Source: Asticcacaulis excentricus CB 48
GTDB lineage: Bacteria; Pseudomonadota; Alphaproteobacteria; Caulobacterales; Caulobacteraceae
Direction of reading: 5' to 3'
Assembly: GCF_000175215.2 (NCBI RefSeq)
Contig: NC_014816.1
Coordinates: 679,001 to 743,000, forward strand
Length of the DNA: 64,000 nucleotides
Every line of letters starts with the position of its first letter. Within the stretch, counting starts at the first letter, position 1. The notes below the pieces were generated by a model, which made no database searches, had not been told where the DNA came from, and saw nothing but the letters and a program-made list of their open reading frames with translations. Below are positions 17,016 to 25,775 of the stretch, one piece after another. The position numbers and the translations under genes are program-made.

Positions 17016-19672
17016 ACCGGGTGTGTATAGGCTGGCAGGGTAAAGATAAAGCTGGCACCGCCAGTGGGGTTGGTCTTGGCATAGATCAGGCCGCCGTGCG
17101 CTTCGATTATGCCTTTACAGATCGCCAAACCCAGACCGTTGCTTTGACCTGAGCGATCTGTGCTTAACCGATCAGAAGATAGCCCGCCCGCCCGATGAAA
17201 CTTTTCGAAAATCTGGGCTTCTTCACCGGCGGGCAGACCTGGCCCATTGTCACTGACCCTGACGCGCACACGATCCGCGTCGCCCTCAAAACTGAGGGTG
17301 ATGATGCCGTCATCCGACGTATGGGCGATAGCGTTTTCCAGCAGGTTGATCAGCACCTGTTCGATTAGTGCCCCGTCGATATTGACCATGGGTATCTGGC
17401 CGGCCGTGAGCGTGCGAAGCTGACGGTCTCCCTTTTGCGGATCAATGCGCTGCAAGGCCGCCCCGGCGATTTCCTGAATGAGGTAGGGCCCAAAATTGAG
17501 CTTGAGCTGGCCCGATGTGATGGCTGCCATCCGCAGCAGGTTGGCCACAAATTTTTGCAGGCCGGTCAGATGCCCCCACAGGGAGGTCAGCTCATCAACC
17601 GCTTCACGCGGCAGCTTTTTGCGCATCTTCAGCAGTGACGCGACCGCGCCATTCATCACGGTCAACGGCGTTTTAAGATCGTGCGAGACGGAGGCTAAAA
17701 GGACGTTGCGCAGCTTTTCATTCTCGGTTTCGACACGGGCGCTTTCGGCTTCCAGACTTTGGCGGGCGCGCTGCAAAGCGCTGGCGATCAGGCTGGCGAC
17801 GGTTTCAAAAACCAGCCACTCGGCTCCGGTGAACTGACGGTCGCGGTCGCGCGGCGTCAGCCCCAAGACACCCGGTTCGCTGGGCAGAGGCACGTAAAGG
17901 GCGCGGGCGGACGGAAGGGTGTCGGTATGCCGTCCGGCGATCTGACGGTTCTGGGCCACCCACTGCATCGCCCCCAACTCGCGGGGGTCGATTTCAGGGA
18001 CGCCGGTGATCTGAGCGCCGTTGTTCCACAAGGCGACCTCGACATCAAAGGCTGCCGTCAGACCTCGCTGGACCGCGTCGCCTATATCTTCGAGGCCTCG
18101 CGCTGCCGAAAGGGCGCGGGAGAGATCATAAAGTAAGCGGCTTTCGGCCTCGCCCCGCCGCGCCAGCCGGACATGCAGCGACAGGCGGGCCGTCAGTGAG
18201 CCTACGATTAATGATGTTGCCAGCATGACCGCGAAGGTCAGAACATAGCTGATGTTATCAAAGGTGAAGCTGTAATAGGGCTTGATAAAGAACCAGTTGA
18301 AGGCCGCGACCGACAGGACCGACGCCAGAACTGATGGCCCGATGCCGTAGCGCGCCGCCACGATGACCACGCCGGTCAGGTACAGCATCACCAGACTGTC
18401 CGGGTCAATCATCTCACGGAAGGGTAGGCCCAAAAGGGTCGAGACCCCGACGGCCACACCCGCCATCAGGTAGGTGCGGGGGGGCGTGGCCAAAAGAGTG
18501 TGCCCGATAGGGTCGCGGGACCCCACCTCGATCTGATCCGCCGTCAGCGTGGTAATCTCCAGTCCAGCTCCTTGTGCCATCAGTTTCTGCGACAGGGAGG
18601 GCAGGCCAAAGCGCCACCATACGGGCCGGCTGTGGCCCAGCACCAGACGCGTAAAGCCATTATGGCGCGCGTAGCCAAGGATGGTCGCTGCGGCACCGCC
18701 GGCGATCAGACGCACGACGCGCCCGCCCAGCTTTTCGGCTAACCGCAGATGGTGCTCGACCCTCAGGCGGGCCTTGTCAGACAGGGTTTCGTGCCGGTCC
18801 GTTTGCAGGTAGAGGGCAGACCACGGTGCGCGTGAGCGGTCGGCCATGCGCTTGGTATGACGGATCAGGCGCTCCGACAGGGCATCCGGCCCCACCAGCA
18901 CCAGAATCTTGTCGCCCGTGGCCGCTTCGGATTGCCCCATGGCGGCGCTGAAGGCATCATTATCCGCGTCCACCCGCTCGGCGGCCCGACGCAGCGCCAG
19001 TTCCCGCAGACGGCCGAGATTGCCTTTTTTGAAGAAGTTGTCGGCGGCCCGCTGCGGCGCGCCTTCGGCGACATAGACCTTGCCCTCCGAAAGGCGCTGC
19101 AACAGGTCTTCGGGCGGAATGTCGATCAGCGCGATTTCATCGGCTTCGTCAAACGCCACATCTGGCACCGTCTCCTTGACCCAGACGCCGGTCAGGCGCG
19201 CCACCACGTCATTGAGGCTTTCGAGATGCTGGACATTGAGCGTGGTGAAAACGTCGATGCCGTTTTCCAGCAACTCCTCAATGTCCTGCCAGCGCTTGGG
19301 GTGGCGTGAGCCGGGCGCATTGGTGTGGGCGTACTCATCGACTAGGATCAGATCGGGTTTCAGTTGCAGGGCCGCGTCGAGATCGAACTCCCGCACGCTG
19401 ACACCCCGATGGTCGATCGTTTTTTGCGGTAGGACGGGCAGGCCGTCGAACAGGGCCAGGGTTTCGGGGCGATTGTGGTGTTCCGCCACGCCGATAATGA
19501 CGTTTCGGCCCTCGGCGAGCAGCCGTCGCGCTTCGCTGAGCATGGCGAACGTCTTGCCCACCCCGGCGGAGGCACCGAAGAAAATCTTCAGCCTCCCACG
19601 CGACAAGCCGCCCGTGTCATGGCTGAAGAGGGCGAGCAGTTTGTCAGGGTCGGGTCGGGTTTCTGCCTTCAC
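17012..19672 (-). CDS. kdpD: KdpD osmosensitive potassium-channel histidine kinase
   Basis: 886 aa, full length for KdpD. In order: N-terminal KdpD domain with Walker A GASAGVGKTFAML (about 32-44) and Walker B LILVDEYAHTN, a universal-stress-like domain (about 250-370), four TM helices (about 400-500), a GAF-like region, HisKA with the phosphorylated His in SVSHDLKTPLTV (H664), and an HATPase domain (NLLENAIAHTSDD, DNGPGLP). It senses potassium limitation at the inner membrane and phosphorylates KdpE. It overlaps kdpC and kdpE by 4 bp each, so the sensor pair is cotranscribed with the pump genes. Confidence 0.96.
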   Translation of the reverse strand: MKAETRPDPDKLLALFSHDTGGLSRGRLKIFFGASAGVGKTFAMLSEARRLLAEGRNVIIGVAEHHNRPETLALFDGLPVLPQKTIDHRGVSVREFDLDAALQLKPDLILVDEYAHTNAPGSRHPKRWQDIEELLENGIDVFTTLNVQHLESLNDVVARLTGVWVKETVPDVAFDEADEIALIDIPPEDLLQRLSEGKVYVAEGAPQRAADNFFKKGNLGRLRELALRRAAERVDADNDAFSAAMGQSEAATGDKILVLVGPDALSERLIRHTKRMADRSRAPWSALYLQTDRHETLSDKARLRVEHHLRLAEKLGGRVVRLIAGGAAATILGYARHNGFTRLVLGHSRPVWWRFGLPSLSQKLMAQGAGLEITTLTADQIEVGSRDPIGHTLLATPPRTYLMAGVAVGVSTLLGLPFREMIDPDSLVMLYLTGVVIVAARYGIGPSVLASVLSVAAFNWFFIKPYYSFTFDNISYVLTFAVMLATSLIVGSLTARLSLHVRLARRGEAESRLLYDLSRALSAARGLEDIGDAVQRGLTAAFDVEVALWNNGAQITGVPEIDPRELGAMQWVAQNRQIAGRHTDTLPSARALYVPLPSEPGVLGLTPRDRDRQFTGAEWLVFETVASLIASALQRARQSLEAESARVETENEKLRNVLLASVSHDLKTPLTVMNGAVASLLKMRKKLPREAVDELTSLWGHLTGLQKFVANLLRMAAITSGQLKLNFGPYLIQEIAGAALQRIDPQKGDRQLRTLTAGQIPMVNIDGALIEQVLINLLENAIAHTSDDGIITLSFEGDADRVRVRVSDNGPGLPAGEEAQIFEKFHRAGGLSSDRLSTDRSGQSNGLGLAICKGIIEAHGGLIYAKTNPTGGASFIFTLPAYTHPV

Positions 19673-20235
19673 TTCAGCCTTCCGTCGAGTCGCAGATTCA
19701 CCTCTAGCACATTGACGCGGGCTTCGCCGAGGACTCCGAAATCGGGCGTTTGTGTCGCCGCGGCGATGGCGTCACTCACCCGCTGTTCCGGGATGTGGCG
19801 GGCGGCGGCGATACGCGGCACCTGAACCGCCGCCGCAGCCGGGCTAATGTGGGGATCGAGGCCGGAGCCCGACGCCGTGAGCAGATCGACGGGCACCGGG
19901 CCGGGCAGGTTCAGCGCGTGGCGGCGGGCCTTAGCCGCTTCGATCAGGGCCGGATTATTCACGCCATAGTTGGAGCCTGAGGAGGCGGCGGCGTTGTAGG
20001 GAGCCGGCCCCGTGGCGGAGAGGCGACCCCACAGATACTGAGGCTGGGTGAAGTTTTGCCCGATCAGGCGCGAACCGATGACGGTCTGACCGTCGCGGAT
20101 CAGCGAGCCCTGCGCCTTGTCGGGAAAAGCGGTCTGGACGATGGCCGTGGTCGCCAGTGGATACACGCCGCCAAACAGGACGGTAAAGACGGCCAGAGAG
20201 ACGAGGGCGGGTTGGATGTGTTTGATCAGTGTCAC
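19669..20235 (-). CDS. kdpC: KdpC, potassium-transporting ATPase subunit C
   Basis: 188 aa. One N-terminal TM helix (residues about 8-32), then the periplasmic KdpC domain with SRLIGQNFTQPQYLWGRLSAT, a GSNYGVNNPAL stretch and the SGLDPHISPAAA and VNVLEVNLRLD motifs of the family. It stabilises the KdpFABC complex and raises ATP affinity. It is separated from kdpB by an unusually long 135-bp gap that holds a perfect hairpin repeat, while its 3' end overlaps kdpD by 4 bp. Confidence 0.95.
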   Translation of the reverse strand: MTLIKHIQPALVSLAVFTVLFGGVYPLATTAIVQTAFPDKAQGSLIRDGQTVIGSRLIGQNFTQPQYLWGRLSATGPAPYNAAASSGSNYGVNNPALIEAAKARRHALNLPGPVPVDLLTASGSGLDPHISPAAAAVQVPRIAAARHIPEQRVSDAIAAATQTPDFGVLGEARVNVLEVNLRLDGRLK

Positions 20236-20284
20236 GAGTGTTGTCCGTTGTGTGGGGTTAACCCCTCCGACCCCTGCGGGCCAC

Positions 20285-20306
20285 CTCCCCCTGAAATCAG
20301 GGGGAG
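20285..20306. repeat. Perfect REP-like palindrome inside the kdpB-kdpC gap
   Basis: CTCCCCCTGA (20285-20294), AA, TCAGGGGGAG (20297-20306): a perfect 10-bp inverted repeat. It lies within the 135-bp space between kdpB and kdpC, where the mRNA would form a strong hairpin. No U-tract follows, so it is more like a dispersed intergenic palindrome or an mRNA-stability element than a terminator. Related palindromes lie at 50274-50302 and 60081-60109. Confidence 0.65.
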
Positions 20307-20370
20307 AGCTTTGTGTTTCTACCCTGATGTCAGGAGAGGGGGCAGACGATCCGAATGTTGGGAGGTCGGG

Positions 20371-22437
20371 TTAAACCAGACCGACGACGCTCAGTCCCAT
20401 ATCGATCAGCTTGATGCCGATAAACGGGGCCACAATCCCGCCCAGTCCGTAGATCAGCGCGTGGCGGGTCAGCATGTGCGATGCGGACTCGGCCCGGTAC
20501 TTCACCCCCTTCAGCGCCAGCGGGATCAGGGCAATGATGATCAGCGCATTGAAGATGACCGCCGACAGGATGGCGCTTTGCGGTGACGACAGGCCCATGA
20601 CATTCAGCACCCCCAGTGCCGGATAGGTCGTCGCAAAGGCCGCCGGAATGATGGCAAAATATTTTGCCAGGTCGTTCGAGATGCTGAACGTCGTCAGCGC
20701 CCCGCGCGTCATCAGCAGTTGCTTGCCGATCTCTACAATCTCGATCAGCTTGGTCGGGTCAGAGTCGAGATCGACCATGTTCCCGGCCTCCTTGGCGGCC
20801 TGCGTGCCAGAGTTCATGGCCACAGCCACGTCCGATTGCGCCAGTGCCGGAGCGTCATTGGTGCCGTCGCCGACCATGGCGACCATCTCGCCGCCTTCCT
20901 GCATCTTTCGGATATATCTGAGCTTCGTCTCCGGCGTAGCTTCGGCCACAAAGTCATCGACACCGGCCTCTGAGGCAATCGCCGCCGCCGTCAGCGGGTT
21001 GTCCCCGGTAATCATCACGCTCTTGATGCCCATCTTGCGCAGTTCGGCCAGGCGCACCTTGATGTCCGGTTTCACGATGTCCTTAAGATAAACCACGCCC
21101 AGAACCTTCGGCCCTTCGGCCACCATCAGAGGTGTGCCACCCTTTTTGGCAATGTCCTCGACGACAGTGGTGATCTCGGCCGGGACCAGCCCGCCCTTCA
21201 GGTTGATCAGGCCCGCAATGGCATCGCCCGCCCCTTTCAGAATATGGCGCTCGTTGATGATAATGCCCGACACGCGCTGTTCGGCCGAAAACGGGATGAA
21301 CTCGGCCTTGAGGTCGGCGGCTGAGCGTTCCGGCAAGCCGTATTGCCCGCGCGCCAGGGCAACGATCGAGCGGCCTTCAGGCGTCTCGTCGGCCAGCGAC
21401 GACAGTTCGGCGGCTTCGGCGAGTTGCTGGAGGCTGACATTCGGGGCGGGCAAGAACTCAACCGCCTGGCGGTTGCCGAAGGTGATGGTGCCGGTCTTGT
21501 CCAGCAGCAGCACATTGACATCGCCCGCGGCTTCAACGGCCCGGCCTGAGGTGGCGATAACATTGGCCCGGATCAGGCGCTGCATACCCGAAATACCTAT
21601 AGCCGACAAAAGCCCGCCTATGGTCGTCGGTATCAGGCAGACGAGCAGGGCGATGAGGACGGCGATGGAGATGACCGTGCCCGATCCGGCTTTTTCCACG
21701 CTGAACAGCGAGAACGGCAAAAGCGTCGCGCAGGCCATCAGGAAGACCAGAGTCAGGGCCGCCAGCAGGATGGACAAGGCGATTTCATTGGGGGTCTTTT
21801 GCCGTTTGGCGGACTCCACCAGCCCGATCATCTTGTCGAGAAAGCTCTCGCCCGGATCAGCGGTGACACGCACGAGGACCCAGTCGCTGAGGACGCGCGT
21901 GCCTCCGGTCACCGCGTCGCGGTCGCCGCCGGATTCACGGATGACCGGGGCGGACTCGCCGGTGATGGCGCTTTCATCGACGCTGGCAATGCCTTCGATG
22001 ACCTGCCCGTCGGCGGGGACGATGTCCCCGGCCTCGACGCGGACCGTATCCCCCTTGCGCAGGGTGCTGGCGGCGACCGTGGTCAGCTTGCCCAACTTGT
22101 CGAGCTTGCGGGCTTCGACATCGCGGCGCGCCATCTTCAGACTGTCGGCCTGCGCCTTGCCACGTCCTTCGGCGAGGGACTCAGCGAAGTTGGCGAACAG
22201 AACCGTGAACCACAGCCAGAAGGCGATCAGGCCGACGAACCAGACAGGCTGACCGCCACCGATGACCGTGCCGGGAACGACCAGCATGACGCCTAGGATG
22301 AGGGTGGTGATAATAGACCCGACCCAGACAAGGAACATCACCGGGTTGCGCGCCTGATAGCGCGGATCGAGCCGCTGGATGGCCTGAAGCACGGCCAGCC
22401 TGAAGTCGGTTTTGTGGGTTTGCAGAGTTGCGGACAT
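20371..22437 (-). CDS. kdpB: KdpB, P-type ATPase catalytic subunit
   Basis: 688 aa P-type ATPase. The phosphorylation site is LLLDKTGT (D313), the A-domain motif ITGESAPV, the hinge MVGDGTNDAPALAQSD and the nucleotide domain are all present, with seven hydrophobic segments. It hydrolyses ATP to drive high-affinity potassium uptake through KdpA at the inner membrane. It follows kdpA with only 4 bp between; a 135-bp gap separates it from kdpC. Confidence 0.97.
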   Translation of the reverse strand: MSATLQTHKTDFRLAVLQAIQRLDPRYQARNPVMFLVWVGSIITTLILGVMLVVPGTVIGGGQPVWFVGLIAFWLWFTVLFANFAESLAEGRGKAQADSLKMARRDVEARKLDKLGKLTTVAASTLRKGDTVRVEAGDIVPADGQVIEGIASVDESAITGESAPVIRESGGDRDAVTGGTRVLSDWVLVRVTADPGESFLDKMIGLVESAKRQKTPNEIALSILLAALTLVFLMACATLLPFSLFSVEKAGSGTVISIAVLIALLVCLIPTTIGGLLSAIGISGMQRLIRANVIATSGRAVEAAGDVNVLLLDKTGTITFGNRQAVEFLPAPNVSLQQLAEAAELSSLADETPEGRSIVALARGQYGLPERSAADLKAEFIPFSAEQRVSGIIINERHILKGAGDAIAGLINLKGGLVPAEITTVVEDIAKKGGTPLMVAEGPKVLGVVYLKDIVKPDIKVRLAELRKMGIKSVMITGDNPLTAAAIASEAGVDDFVAEATPETKLRYIRKMQEGGEMVAMVGDGTNDAPALAQSDVAVAMNSGTQAAKEAGNMVDLDSDPTKLIEIVEIGKQLLMTRGALTTFSISNDLAKYFAIIPAAFATTYPALGVLNVMGLSSPQSAILSAVIFNALIIIALIPLALKGVKYRAESASHMLTRHALIYGLGGIVAPFIGIKLIDMGLSVVGLV

Positions 22438-22441
22438 GGGA

Positions 22442-24151
22442 TTAGCCCTTGATCAGGTTCAGGTGTTCGATGACCGGGCCGAGCGCCAGCGCCGGGGCAT
22501 AGGTCAGGACGCCGACGATGATGATGACTCCCATCAGGAAGACCACGAACAGCGGCGTATGGGTCGCAAGGGTTCCGGCAGAGGTGGGAACGGTACGCTT
22601 GGCGGCGAGTGACCCTGCAATGGCCAGTACCGGCAGAAGCACGAAGAAGCGGCCAAACAACATGCACAGGCCAAGCAGTGAGTTATAAAAAGGGCTGTTG
22701 GCGCTCAGACCGGCAAACGCGGATCCGTTGTTATTGGCCGCTGAGGTGAAGGCGTAAAGCACCTCCGAGAAGCCCTGCGCCCCCGGGTTGTAGATACCGG
22801 CCTGCCCCCATGGCGTGAGCACCGCCACCGCCGTGCAGATCAGAACGAGGGCACAGGGCAGGAGCACTGCTATAGACGCCATCTTGATTTCAAACGCGCC
22901 GATCTTCTTGCCGAGATACTCCGGCGTGCGCCCGACCATCAGGCCCGCGATGAAGACCGTCAGTATGACAAAGACCAGCATACCGTAAAGCCCGGAGCCG
23001 GCGCCGCCATAAATGACCTCACCGAACTGCATCAGGATCATCGGGATCAGCCCGCCCAAAGGCGTGAAGCTGTCATGCATGGCATTGACTGAGCCGTTCG
23101 AGGCGGCTGTGGTCGCCGTCGCCCATATGGCCGAATTGGCGATGCCGAAGCGCGTGTCTTTACCTTCCATATTGCCACCGGCTTGGGCCCCGGCTGCCAC
23201 TAGATGCGGATTGCCAGCCTGTTCCAACCCGATGCAGGTGGCGGTCAGTGGCACAAAAATGAGGGTCATGGCCACGAAGATCGCGATGCCCTGTCTGCGG
23301 TCGCCGATCATTTTGCCAAAGGTGAAGCACAAGGCCGCCGGGATGAGCAGGATCGACAGCATCTCAATCAGGTTCGACAGGGGCGTCGGGTTTTCAAACG
23401 GGTGCGCGGAATTGGTGTTGAAAAAGCCGCCCCCGTTGGTGCCCAGCATCTTGATGGCTTCCTGTGACGCAACGGGACCCATCGCAATGGTTTGGCTTGC
23501 GCCTTCGAGTGTGTGGGCGGTGACATAGCTGGCGAAGGTCTGGATGACGCCCTGACTGCTGAGCGCGATAGCCACGATCAGTGCCAGAGGCAGAAGGATG
23601 TAGAGCTGGATGCGGACCAAATCGACCCAGAAGTTACCGAGCTTGTCCGTCGTCTGACCCGTCAGGCCCCGAATGACCGCGGCCAGAACGGCGATGCCGA
23701 CAGCGGCTGACACGAAGTTTTGAACGGTCAGGCCGACCATCTGGCTGAAATAGCTCAAGGTCGTTTCGCCGGCATAGGACTGCCAGTTGGTATTGGTGAC
23801 GAAGCTGACCGCTGTATTGAACGCCAGGTCCGGCGTGAGATTGGGCAGGTGCTGCGGGTTAAACGGCAGAACACCTTGCGTGAGCAACAGCCCGAACAGC
23901 AGGGCAAACCCGCCGAACGAAAACAGGATGACTGCGGTGGCGTAATCGGTCCACCTCATGTCCTGATCCGGCCGGACATCGCCCATCGAATAGATGAGGC
24001 CTTCAACGGGTGTGAAAACCGGACTGAGCCAAGTGCGCTGGCCCGACAAGACGCGCGCCACATAGTCGCCAAGCGGCACGGCCAGCGCCGTGAGCGCAGC
24101 CATGAATAACACAAGCTGAAGCCAGCCTGCGGAGGGAATACCGAGGAACAT
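22442..24151 (-). CDS. kdpA: KdpA, potassium-binding channel-like subunit
   Basis: 569 aa, about 10 TM helices. Family selectivity-filter segments are visible: VSFVTNTNWQSYAGE (about 117-131), LGTNGGGFFNTNSAHPFENP (about 234-253) and ALYAFTSAANNNGSAFAGLS late in the protein (YAFTSAANNNGSAF). It is the superfamily-of-K-transporter-like pore of KdpFABC. It follows kdpF by 15 bp. Confidence 0.97.
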   Translation of the reverse strand: MFLGIPSAGWLQLVLFMAALTALAVPLGDYVARVLSGQRTWLSPVFTPVEGLIYSMGDVRPDQDMRWTDYATAVILFSFGGFALLFGLLLTQGVLPFNPQHLPNLTPDLAFNTAVSFVTNTNWQSYAGETTLSYFSQMVGLTVQNFVSAAVGIAVLAAVIRGLTGQTTDKLGNFWVDLVRIQLYILLPLALIVAIALSSQGVIQTFASYVTAHTLEGASQTIAMGPVASQEAIKMLGTNGGGFFNTNSAHPFENPTPLSNLIEMLSILLIPAALCFTFGKMIGDRRQGIAIFVAMTLIFVPLTATCIGLEQAGNPHLVAAGAQAGGNMEGKDTRFGIANSAIWATATTAASNGSVNAMHDSFTPLGGLIPMILMQFGEVIYGGAGSGLYGMLVFVILTVFIAGLMVGRTPEYLGKKIGAFEIKMASIAVLLPCALVLICTAVAVLTPWGQAGIYNPGAQGFSEVLYAFTSAANNNGSAFAGLSANSPFYNSLLGLCMLFGRFFVLLPVLAIAGSLAAKRTVPTSAGTLATHTPLFVVFLMGVIIIVGVLTYAPALALGPVIEHLNLIKG

Positions 24152-24166
24152 ATTAGTCTTCCGGAT

Positions 24167-24259
24167 TTAAGGGAAAAGTTCGGGCTTGATCAGGGCGATG
24201 ATCAGATAGCCCGCCAGAGCCACGACTACGATGGCCGAAGCGATGTAAAGCGCGGTCAT
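24167..24259 (-). CDS. kdpF: KdpF, small membrane subunit
   Basis: 30 aa: a single TM helix (IASAIVVVALAGYLIIALI) followed by the conserved KPELFP end. It stabilises the Kdp complex in the inner membrane. It lies 15 bp upstream of kdpA, and its ATG overlaps the stop of another tiny gene (ATGA). It is short enough to be missed by automatic callers, but the terminal motif and position are diagnostic. Confidence 0.93.
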   Translation of the reverse strand: MTALYIASAIVVVALAGYLIIALIKPELFP

Positions 24260-24351
24260 TGGCCGCCCTCACGCAGACGGTCAGCAAAGCGGGCAAAGGC
24301 CAGACACAGGGCAAAAAAGCCCATGCCGGCAACAAGATAGACGATGGCCAT
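24256..24351 (-). CDS. 31-aa membrane peptide, first ORF of the kdp operon
   Basis: Starts at ATG 24351 with GGAGGG 4 nt upstream and ends in a TGA that overlaps the kdpF start (ATGA). It encodes one hydrophobic segment (AIVYLVAGMGFFALCLAFA) followed by a basic/acidic tail (RFADRLREGGQ). The strong ribosome site and the coupled overlap argue that it is translated. I do not know a named family. Similar short reading frames before kdpF occur in other bacteria as far as I recall, but I cannot verify that here. It may be a second accessory helix of the Kdp complex or a leader peptide. Confidence 0.65.
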   Translation of the reverse strand: MAIVYLVAGMGFFALCLAFARFADRLREGGQ

Positions 24352-24400
24352 GACGCCCTCCGTTATCAATAGGATCAACGGATAAGGCTTACGCCTCAGC

Positions 24401-24451
24401 GCATATAGCGGGTGTATAGATGCAAACAGTCCGCATATAGATTTTGTATAG
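24401..24451. promoter_or_regulatory. Tandem direct repeats upstream of the kdp operon (candidate KdpE sites)
   Basis: The pattern GCATATAG-N4-TGTATAG occurs twice, at 24401-24419 and 24433-24451, exactly 32 bp apart (about three helical turns). It lies 50-100 bp upstream of the first kdp-operon start codon at 24351. Spacing on one face of the helix suits a dimeric OmpR-family activator such as KdpE. Function is inferred from position. Confidence 0.5.
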
Positions 24452-24899
24452 GCCTGAGAACGGCTGATTTGGCATTGACGGCTATGGCTTTATCGTCTGG
24501 CGCATTCTCAAAAGAAAAATTTTCGAGTATCGGAGAGACAAGTGGCCCATTTTTTTTGAAAATGCCCCGATTGAGCCAATGGATATAGCGCCAAAATTCT
24601 CCGTTGCCCAATGATGGATTGGGTAGCATCCTGAGTTCAAATATTTATCAGGATTCGTGTGCAATTTGAGTTTAATGAGAAATAGCAAGTCCCTGATATC
24701 AGAGCGTATTTGAGCGCACATATGGCTCTGCGGAGGTGAATAATTTGGTATTATAATGCCATATTGCGCGATGGCTGTGCGGCAACGCCAGTCCGTCCAA
24801 TCGTTATCGAGGTAAACAGGCCTTGCCGGCGCCGTGCCTGATCTAAGGCGGTGTAAGTGGACTTGGCGCTTGCCCTGCCTATAGACGTCTTCGGTAGCC
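24452..24899. other. Intergenic, AT-richer DNA between kdp and abiE without a convincing gene
   Basis: About 450 bp with lower GC than the flanks. Two minus-strand open frames cover parts of it (24396-24629, and one running to 25138), but both lack a ribosome site, disagree in frame with each other, and overlap either the kdp repeats or abiEii. It may be degraded accessory DNA belonging to the island next to dusA. No clear promoter, repeat or RNA was seen. Confidence 0.5.
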
Positions 24900-25775
24900 T
24901 TAGTTGCGAATGGCGTTGGCATTGATGCGTGAGCAAGCGGAGCCCACCAGTTCCCAAATCGTCTGGACGATCTCCCGGAAAGGCGGGCCATCAAACGCAA
25001 TGGAACGTGCATAGGCATCCCATTGGCGAAGCTTATCGGGAGATGTGTACATTGCGTCTGAAAGGCCAGGAGGCGTCTCAGTTGGTACGGCTGTGCCGCG
25101 GCGGCTGAACGTAGCTTCAATTGCTGCGTCCAGTGCATTCTGATCGATGCTCAGGCTCTGCGGAATGGCCCAAAGATCGTAATAGTCCTTCATTCGGCCG
25201 TTGATTAGGCCGAGGTTGACCATGGCCTGGAATTTTTCGGCGATAACCGTTGTGGGAGGATAAGCTCTGACGTTTGATACTTCGTTATCCAGCAGGTTGG
25301 GGAAGTCGATATCCATGGGCGCTGGCGTAACCGCATCTCCAAAACCAATGTCGATAGTGATCGAAATGCGTGTCCTCTCAAGGAACGCTAAGGTCTTAAG
25401 GCGGGTGCCACCGTATTTAATATCCTCGCGGATCGCCTCGGCGATTAAGTTCGCAGAGTCAAATATCAGGCCGTCGTCAACTTCAATCGACAATATCTCA
25501 GAGAATGTTCCCTTTAAGAGGTCTTGATTATCCTCGCCCTGGCCAAGCAGATCCACGTCTCTGGTGACGCGCATAGCGTCATCCACCCAAAGAGTTACAA
25601 GCAGGCCGCCCTTCAGGATGAATCGGTTCCGATATCTTGAGATCGAAAGGCGATAAAGAAGTCGCTCCAGGCCGTATCTGACCAGCATCACGTCGAATGG
25701 CTGCCCCTGGGCTTTTGCGAGCCTTAGGAGCTTGTCTTTTACTGAGGCCGCCCTGTTCGCTTTGAGCTTATCCAT
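24900..25775 (-). CDS. abiEii: AbiEii-type nucleotidyltransferase toxin (type IV toxin-antitoxin)
   Basis: 291 aa, nucleotidyl transferase AbiEii/AbiGii family. Motif I is KGGLLVTLW followed by RVTRDVDLLG, motif II lies in ITIDIGFGD and motif III in VIAEKFQAMVNLG with MKDYYDLW. These are the metal- and nucleotide-binding signatures of the MenT/AbiEii toxins, which modify tRNA or related targets and cause abortive infection. It overlaps the antitoxin gene by 8 bp, the usual antitoxin-first order. The DNA is less GC-rich than its neighbours and lies beside an integrase remnant, indicating transfer. Confidence 0.88.
   Translation of the reverse strand: MDKLKANRAASVKDKLLRLAKAQGQPFDVMLVRYGLERLLYRLSISRYRNRFILKGGLLVTLWVDDAMRVTRDVDLLGQGEDNQDLLKGTFSEILSIEVDDGLIFDSANLIAEAIREDIKYGGTRLKTLAFLERTRISITIDIGFGDAVTPAPMDIDFPNLLDNEVSNVRAYPPTTVIAEKFQAMVNLGLINGRMKDYYDLWAIPQSLSIDQNALDAAIEATFSRRGTAVPTETPPGLSDAMYTSPDKLRQWDAYARSIAFDGPPFREIVQTIWELVGSACSRINANAIRN

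Noticed and set aside
24786..24815. On the minus strand, a DNDWTDWRCR-like sequence sharing TGGACGGAC with the dusA attachment region (26935-26943).
   Set aside because: It is inverted relative to dusA, whereas island ends should be direct repeats. The exact match is only 9 bp, which is expected by chance in this much sequence.
24396..25138. Minus-strand open frames between kdp and abiEii as possible island genes.
   Set aside because: They disagree in frame, lack ribosome sites, overlap the kdp repeats or abiEii, and look like unrelated low-complexity translations.
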